Positions 7,000 through 11,022 of a DNA stretch of 11,022 nt are shown in pieces. Position numbers and translations under genes: made by a program. The notes under the pieces are model-generated. The model saw nothing but the letters and a program-made list of their open reading frames with translations. It had not been told where the DNA came from and did no database searches. Origin of the DNA: Verrucomicrobiota bacterium (GTDB lineage: Bacteria > Verrucomicrobiota > Verrucomicrobiia > Limisphaerales > J093). Location of the stretch: positions 1 through 11,022 of the forward strand of contig RFJD01000539.1 of assembly GCA_003695015.1 (NCBI GenBank), read 5' to 3'. How positions within the stretch are numbered: the stretch's first letter is position 1; every line of letters starts with the position of its first letter.

Positions 7000-7131
7000 G
7001 TGCGGTCCCGCCTTTGGGGTGCGGCCGGCGCCATCGCCATCGCCCGCACCCGTCCGCACGCGGCTGGGGCCCGTCGGCGCTCCCATGAGACCCGGGCGGG
7101 ACTCCGAATCGGAACGCATCGAACACGAGAC

Positions 7132-7773
7132 ATGAACACGGAACAACTGTTGCAGGCACTGCGCTGGCGTTACGCCACCAAGGTTTTCGATCCCAACCGC
7201 AAGATCCCGGCCGAGACGTGGTCGGCCATGGAGGAGACGCTGGTCCTTTCGGCCTCCTCCTTCGGCCTCCAGCCCTACCGGTTCATCGTGGTGGACGACC
7301 CGGCCCTTCGGCAGCAACTGATGCCCCATGCCTGGAACCAACGGCAGGTGGTGGATGCCTCCCACTTCGTGGTGTTCGCCGCGCGGACCTCCGTCACCGA
7401 GGCCGACATCGACGGCTGGATCGACCGGATCGCCGAGGTCCGCGGCATGCCGCGGGACTCCCTGGCCCAGTATCGGTCGATGATGACCGGCATGCTGCTG
7501 ACCCCCGAATTCCAGCCGCAGGCGGTCCACTGGGCGGCGAGGCAGGCTTACCTGGCCTTGGGCAACCTCATGACCGCGGCCGCCGTCCTGGGCATCGACA
7601 CCTGCCCCATCGAGGGGTTCGTCCCTGCCGAGTTCGACCGGTTGCTGGGGCTGCCCGAACAGGGCTACACCTCGGTCGTTTGCTGTGCCCTTGGCTACCG
7701 CAGCGCCGACGACAAGTACGCCACGTTGCCGAAGGTCCGCCGGCCCAAGGAAGAGCTGATCCGGCACGTGTAA
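7132..7773 (+). CDS. NAD(P)H-dependent nitroreductase family oxidoreductase (NfsB-like)
   Basis: This 213-residue cytosolic FMN enzyme is expected to reduce nitro compounds or quinones at the expense of NAD(P)H; the physiological substrate cannot be read from sequence. The N-terminal RWRYATKVFD (11-20) is the FMN phosphate-binding motif. SSFGLQPY (42-49) is the conserved substrate/FMN loop. QAYLALGNLMTAAAVLGIDTCPIEGF (138-163) carries the helix and FMN-contacting CPIEGF. The end has the typical GYR...DKYATLPKVR run. Length is close to E. coli NfsB (217). The ATG at 7132 gives the normal family N-terminus; upstream in-frame codons are Arg/Pro-rich and unlike the family. The ribosome-binding site is weak (ACGAGA, about 7124-7129). 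It is divergent from FIST-trmB and followed by a terminator-like hairpin, so probably monocistronic. Confidence 0.93.
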   Translation: MNTEQLLQALRWRYATKVFDPNRKIPAETWSAMEETLVLSASSFGLQPYRFIVVDDPALRQQLMPHAWNQRQVVDASHFVVFAARTSVTEADIDGWIDRIAEVRGMPRDSLAQYRSMMTGMLLTPEFQPQAVHWAARQAYLALGNLMTAAAVLGIDTCPIEGFVPAEFDRLLGLPEQGYTSVVCCALGYRSADDKYATLPKVRRPKEELIRHV

Positions 7774-7795
7774 CCGGCCGGAGTTCGGGCCGGTT
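7772..7795 (+). terminator. Terminator-like hairpin after the nitroreductase
   Basis: AACCGGCC (7772-7779) and GGCCGGTT (7788-7795) form a perfect 8-base-pair stem with an 8-base loop. The stem begins within the nitroreductase stop codon. No long T tract follows, so it may be a weak intrinsic terminator or a 3'-end stabilising hairpin. Confidence 0.5.
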
Positions 7796-7859
7796 GCCTT
7801 GGCCGGCGCCCGGTTCGGCCTCATCAGCCGGCGAATTCACGCGACGGCATCGCGAGGGG

Positions 7860-7888
7860 TTGACAACCGGAGGGGCCGTTGCTATGAA
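7860..7888 (+). promoter_or_regulatory. Sigma70-type promoter of the tRNA-Glu gene
   Basis: TTGACA (7860-7865) and TATGAA (7883-7888) are separated by exactly 17 bases. This predicts transcription starting near 7895, about ten bases before the mature tRNA 5' end. Near-consensus boxes with ideal spacing just ahead of a tRNA gene make this the best-supported promoter in the window. Confidence 0.85.
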
Positions 7889-7904
7889 AAACGCCGTCGA
7901 TAGC

Positions 7905-7979
7905 GGCGCCTTCGTCTATCGGTTAGGACGCGGCCCTCTCAAGGCCGAAAGATGGGTTCGATTCCCATAGGCGCTGCCA
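7905..7979 (+). tRNA. tRNA-Glu (anticodon CUC)
   Basis: The full cloverleaf can be drawn. The acceptor stem is GGCGCCT (7905-7911) with AGGCGCT (7969-7975). The D stem is GTC/GAC (7914-7916, 7927-7929). The anticodon stem is CGGCC/GGCCG around loop CTCTCAA, with anticodon CTC at 7938-7940. The variable loop has four bases. The T stem is ATGGG/CCCAT around TTCGATT. The discriminator is G (7976) and the CCA end is encoded (7977-7979). CUC reads GAG codons, for glutamate. The first acceptor pair is G-U rather than G-C, slightly unusual. It has its own promoter upstream and a T tract immediately downstream, so it is a single-gene transcript. Confidence 0.97.
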
Positions 7980-7980
7980 A

Positions 7981-7988
7981 TTTTTTTT
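7981..7988 (+). terminator. T8 tract ending the tRNA-Glu transcript
   Basis: Eight consecutive T residues start two bases after the encoded CCA end. The tRNA acceptor/T-arm structure is immediately upstream and could serve as the pausing hairpin, so this is likely where rho-independent termination of the tRNA transcript occurs. Confidence 0.6.
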
Positions 7989-8009
7989 CTCAAGCGGCGT
8001 TCGAGGAGG

Positions 8010-8026
8010 GCGAAGGGGGGCTTCGC
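8010..8026. terminator. Small G-loop hairpin between convergent tRNA-Glu and caspase-Sel1 genes
   Basis: GCGAAG (8010-8015) and CTTCGC (8021-8026) are a perfect inverted repeat around a G5 loop, between two convergent transcription units. Reading rightward, TTTT follows after seven bases (8034-8037); leftward there is no T run. It may be a weak terminator for either unit. Low confidence. Confidence 0.25.
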
Positions 8027-8079
8027 ACGGCGTCTTTTCCGTTGTTTCCGACGTCCATTTTCCTGCGGTGGCCATGGAC

Positions 8080-11022
8080 TCACTCGGATGGTTCGGCCGG
8101 CGCCAAGGCGCCCTCTGAGCGGGTGAATCCGAAGGGTTGCCGCGCGGCCGCTTCGGCCAGCCACTTCAGGGCTTTGCTCTCGCTTCGGGTCACGCCATCG
8201 CCCTTGAGATGGCAAAGTCCCAAGAGGATCTGGGCCCCGACATGGCCCTGCTCGGCAGCGCGTTGAAGCCAGCGGGCCGCCTCGGCCGGGTCGGTCGGCA
8301 CGCCGGCGCCCTGGCGGTGGCAAAGGGCAAGGTTGAACTGGGCGTCGGCTTCGCCTTGTTCGGCGGCCTGGCGGAACCAGGCGGCGGCCTGGGCCGCATC
8401 CGGGGGCACGCCTTCACCGGTGGCGAGGCAGCGGCCGAGATTGTTTTGGGCCGGGGCATGACCTTGCCGGGCGGCGCGGCGGTACCACTCGACGGCGCGG
8501 GCGGGATCGCGTTCGGCCCCTTGTCCCAGGTCATGGCTGAGTCCCACGCGGAACTGGGCGTTGGGATGGCCTTGTTCGGCGGCCCGCCGGAACCATTGGG
8601 TGGCTTCGGCCAGGTTTCGCTCGATCCCCCGGCCCAGGGCCAGGCACACAGCCACGCGGTATTGGGCCGCGACGTTGCCGGCTTCGGCGGCTTGACGGTA
8701 CCAGTGGAAGGCCTGTTCCAGGTCGCGAGGCACGCCTTCACCGTTTTCGTGGCAGAGGGCCAGGTTGATCTGGGCGGTGACGTGTCCCTGCTTGGCGGCG
8801 TGGCGGAACCACCGCACGGCTTCCACGAGATTCTGGGGAACGCCCTCGCCCTTGCGATGGCGGACGGCGAGCTGGAATTGGGCCTCGGCGTTGCCGTGTT
8901 GGGCGGCCCGGCGGAACCAGTAAGCTGCCATCGAGGGATCGCGGGGCACGCCGTGTCCCTGGTCGTAGCAGATCGCCAGAGCGTATTCGGCCTGCAGATG
9001 CCCCTGTTGGGCCGCCTGGTCCAGCCACTCGGCCGCCCGGGCCGGGTCGCGCTCGGTTCCCTCGCCCCGTTGGTGGCAAAGGGCGAGGTGATACTGGGCG
9101 TCTGCGTCTCCGTTTTGCGCCGCGCGGCGGAACCAATGGACGGCCTCGGCGGGGTTGCGTTCCACGCCTTCCCCGTGGAGAAGGCAGAGTCCGAGGTTGA
9201 ACTGGGCCGTCGGGTCGCCCTGCTGGGCGGCTTGGCGATACCAACGGGCGGCCTCGGCCGGGTTCTTCTTCACACCGGAGCCTTGGGCATGGCAGGCGCC
9301 GAGGTTGTTCTGGGCGCCGGCGTGACCTTGTTTCGCGGCCCGGAGGTACCATTTGACGGCTTCGGCGGAATCCCGGTCCACACCCTGGCCTTCGTCGTAA
9401 CACACACCCAAGGCGTACTGGGCTTCGCGGTGGTCTTTCTCCGCCGCTTTGCGGAACCAGTGGACCGCCTGCACGTGGTCGCGTTCCACGCCGAGCCCGT
9501 GCCGGTGGCAACATCCCAGTTCGTATTCCGCCGGCGGATACTCCTGGTCGGCGGCCCGGATGAGCCAGCGGAGGGCTTCGGCGGAGTCGGCGGGTACGGC
9601 GGTGCCATGGAGGTAGCAGCAAGCCAAGGTGTGCTGGGCCGGGGCGTAATCGTTCTGGGCGGCGTGCCGGAGCCAGTCCACCGCTTGGCGGGGTTGCTGC
9701 GTTTCCCCGAGACCTTCCAAGAGACAGATTCCCAGCAGCCACTGGCCTGGCGGGTGGCCGGCCTGGGCTGCGCGACGCCATTTGGGCAGCCGTTGGACCG
9801 CGATGTCCTTCAGAAAAGGCATGGGTGAACCTTGTTGAAGGAGGGCCCGTTGGGCGTCTTGGGCGTCGTTGGTGACGTCCCGGAAGCGGTCCACAATGAC
9901 GATGGGCGGCTTGCCCGGCTCACCCGGCGGGCTTGGTGGCCCCGGCGGAGGCTGCGATGAGGGTGGAGGTGGAGGAGGAGATGGAGGAGGTGCCGGCTGC
10001 CGGTGGCGCGCGCTGTCGATCAGGACCCGGAAGCTCCTGATGGAAATGCGGTCTTCGAGGAGGGAGTCGAAGGCGTCGTTCAGCGCCTCCTCGAGCCGGT
10101 TTTGCGGACCGTGGGCCAGGACTTCGAGGCAGAACCGCACTTCCTCGGTGCTCAACTGGTCCGGGCCGAGCCCCATCCTGGCTTGGAGTGCCGCGGCGAC
10201 CCGGCGTTTGCGCTCGGTGACCAGCGGGTTGAGGCTCAGGCCGAATTCATGGGTCAACTGGCCCAAGAGCACCGGGCTTTGGGGGTTGCCGGCCAGGCGG
10301 GAGGCTTCCTGAACGCGCCCCCGGAGGTAGGTCCACAGTTCGTCGGCGGTCACGACGCCGTTGTTGTCCTGGTCGGCCTCGCCGCGGAGTCCCCGGACGA
10401 GGAACCAAGTGAAGGCGCCGTGGCCGTGCTCGGGCAGTTCCACCGAGCGTTCGGTTCCCTCGGAGGAGGCCAGGATCACCCGGCCGCGTCCACGACAACT
10501 GGCCAGCAACTGGTCGGGGCGCGGCACGAAGCGGGTGGGGTGTTCCTGGTGGACGGTGGCCGCAGCGTAGCAGCAGTCCACCAAGACAAGGAGCTGGCGG
10601 ACCTTGATGTCGCGCAGTGCGCGGTCCAAGTCGTAGTTGGCCAGGGCGGTTCCGTAGAGGTCGTTGATGTCGCTGTCGTGGCAAACCCAATAGACCTCCC
10701 GGTCTTCCGGGGCGCCGTGGCCGGCGTAGTAGATCCAGACGGTGTCCTCCGGTCCGGCCCGGCGGCGCAGCCGGGACAAGGCACGCCAGATGGCCTCTCG
10801 GGTGGCGGCCTCGTCCAAGAGGAGTTGCACGTCCTCCGGGGCGAACAAACCGCAATCGGGGTCGGTCATCAGCTTGTGGATCATCCGGGCATCGGCCCCG
10901 GCACAACGGAGGTTCAGGCGGGCGTCCCGGTAGTTTTCGATGCCGATGACCAACCCGTGGCGGCGGCTGCCGTCGGGGCGGACCCGTTGACGCAACTGCA
11001 CCAACACGTCGCGGGTCAGGGA
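8080..11022 (-). CDS. Caspase-like (peptidase C14) protein with EF-hand loop and fifteen Sel1 repeats; 5' end open at window edge
   Basis: At least 975 residues, numbered here from a GTG at 11007. The frame stays open to the window edge (five more codons) and no Shine-Dalgarno precedes that GTG, so the true start may lie outside. The caspase p20-like domain starts at HGLVIGIENY (17-26). The catalytic dyad is visible as His97 in YYAGHG and Cys146 in VDCCYA. DQDNNGVVTADE (212-223) matches a canonical EF-hand Ca2+ loop. A middle region (about 255-335) is unassigned and is followed by a proline-rich linker (338-368). Fifteen tandem 36-residue Sel1 repeats occupy 410-949, and a 26-residue tail ends the protein. 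No signal peptide or membrane segment is seen in the visible part. Caspase homologues cleave after basic or acidic residues and act in cell death or regulation; Sel1 solenoids bind proteins. Role here is inferred: a regulated protease whose solenoid recruits partners. Confidence 0.92.
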   Translation of the reverse strand, partial: SLTRDVLVQLRQRVRPDGSRRHGLVIGIENYRDARLNLRCAGADARMIHKLMTDPDCGLFAPEDVQLLLDEAATREAIWRALSRLRRRAGPEDTVWIYYAGHGAPEDREVYWVCHDSDINDLYGTALANYDLDRALRDIKVRQLLVLVDCCYAAATVHQEHPTRFVPRPDQLLASCRGRGRVILASSEGTERSVELPEHGHGAFTWFLVRGLRGEADQDNNGVVTADELWTYLRGRVQEASRLAGNPQSPVLLGQLTHEFGLSLNPLVTERKRRVAAALQARMGLGPDQLSTEEVRFCLEVLAHGPQNRLEEALNDAFDSLLEDRISIRSFRVLIDSARHRQPAPPPSPPPPPPSSQPPPGPPSPPGEPGKPPIVIVDRFRDVTNDAQDAQRALLQQGSPMPFLKDIAVQRLPKWRRAAQAGHPPGQWLLGICLLEGLGETQQPRQAVDWLRHAAQNDYAPAQHTLACCYLHGTAVPADSAEALRWLIRAADQEYPPAEYELGCCHRHGLGVERDHVQAVHWFRKAAEKDHREAQYALGVCYDEGQGVDRDSAEAVKWYLRAAKQGHAGAQNNLGACHAQGSGVKKNPAEAARWYRQAAQQGDPTAQFNLGLCLLHGEGVERNPAEAVHWFRRAAQNGDADAQYHLALCHQRGEGTERDPARAAEWLDQAAQQGHLQAEYALAICYDQGHGVPRDPSMAAYWFRRAAQHGNAEAQFQLAVRHRKGEGVPQNLVEAVRWFRHAAKQGHVTAQINLALCHENGEGVPRDLEQAFHWYRQAAEAGNVAAQYRVAVCLALGRGIERNLAEATQWFRRAAEQGHPNAQFRVGLSHDLGQGAERDPARAVEWYRRAARQGHAPAQNNLGRCLATGEGVPPDAAQAAAWFRQAAEQGEADAQFNLALCHRQGAGVPTDPAEAARWLQRAAEQGHVGAQILLGLCHLKGDGVTRSESKALKWLAEAAARQPFGFTRSEGALAPAEPSE
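8161..9780 (-). repeat. Fifteen in-frame 108-base units encoding Sel1 repeats
   Basis: The minus strand encodes fifteen consecutive units of exactly 36 residues with no insertions. The unit pattern is (F/Y/L)-R-x-A-A-x-x-G-x-x-x-A-Q-x-x-L-(G/A)-x-C-(H/Y)-x-x-G-x-G-V-x-x-(D/N)-x-x-(E/Q)-A-x-x-W. The first unit begins at the Trp codon 9778-9780 and the last ends at 8161. Units are diverged at base level, so this is an old protein repeat rather than a recent DNA expansion. Cys occupies unit position 19 in thirteen of fifteen copies (Arg in unit 9, Ser in unit 12). Confidence 0.95.

Noticed and set aside
6925..7131. N-terminal extension of the nitroreductase
   Set aside because: The extra 69 residues are Arg/Pro/Ala-rich and unlike the family; ATG 7132 gives the standard nitroreductase N-terminus.
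5714..7135. Plus-strand open frame (473 codons) covering the FIST gene
   Set aside because: Ala/Gly/Val-rich antisense shadow of GC-rich coding DNA; the minus-strand FIST protein has all its signature motifs.
8161..9780. Regular repeat periodicity that might suggest a CRISPR or satellite array
   Set aside because: The 108-base units are diverged, contiguous without spacers, and encode 36-residue Sel1 motifs, so the repetition is at protein level.
8137..9828. Long plus-strand open frame (563 codons) with periodic Gly/Leu-rich sequence opposite the Sel1 array
   Set aside because: It mirrors the 108-base codon pattern of the Sel1 repeats on the other strand. It has no family resemblance, and the minus-strand frame has unmistakable Sel1 repeats in phase with a caspase domain.

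Overview
The window is GC-rich bacterial DNA. The flanks look like ordinary chromosome, and a compositionally lighter accessory segment sits between them. Nothing fixes the taxon. FIST-domain and caspase/Sel1 proteins, very high GC and a dispersed-looking palindromic CGCAAAGACGC-type intergenic element together suggest a Verrucomicrobiota/Planctomycetota-like bacterium. This is inference only.

Layout, left to right. (1) Bases 1-196 are the 3' end of a DacB/PBP4-type D-Ala-D-Ala carboxypeptidase. (2) After a 241-base gap, 438-3636 is a two-gene restriction-modification module. It has a COG1743/DUF1156-type zinc-ribbon DNA methyltransferase (GTG start) and, overlapping its 3' end by 17 bases, a PD-(D/E)XK nuclease, the probable restriction partner. 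(3) Bases 3637-4143 hold no convincing gene beyond a 25-codon ATGA-coupled ORF. (4) At 4144-4665 lies a small four-helix membrane protein with cytosol-facing-type Cys clusters; its Shine-Dalgarno sits in the loop of a perfect inverted repeat. (5) Bases 4666-5063 lack a gene but carry an 81-base imperfect palindrome. (6) On the minus strand, a FIST-domain protein and TrmB (tRNA m7G46 methyltransferase) form an ATGA-overlapping pair. (7) On the plus strand come an NfsB-like nitroreductase with a terminator-like hairpin, then a tRNA-Glu(CUC) gene with a near-consensus sigma70 promoter and a T8 tract. (8) The right end, 8080 to the window edge, is a large minus-strand gene: caspase-like peptidase domain, EF-hand loop, proline-rich linker and fifteen uninterrupted 36-residue Sel1 repeats.

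Functionally, the restriction-modification pair is a self-contained defence or selfish unit. FIST-trmB, the nitroreductase and tRNA-Glu look like housekeeping or stress genes. The caspase-Sel1 protein is the most unusual gene: a potential Ca2+-responsive protease or cell-death/signalling effector with its own protein-interaction solenoid. No CRISPR array, transposase or integrase was recognised.
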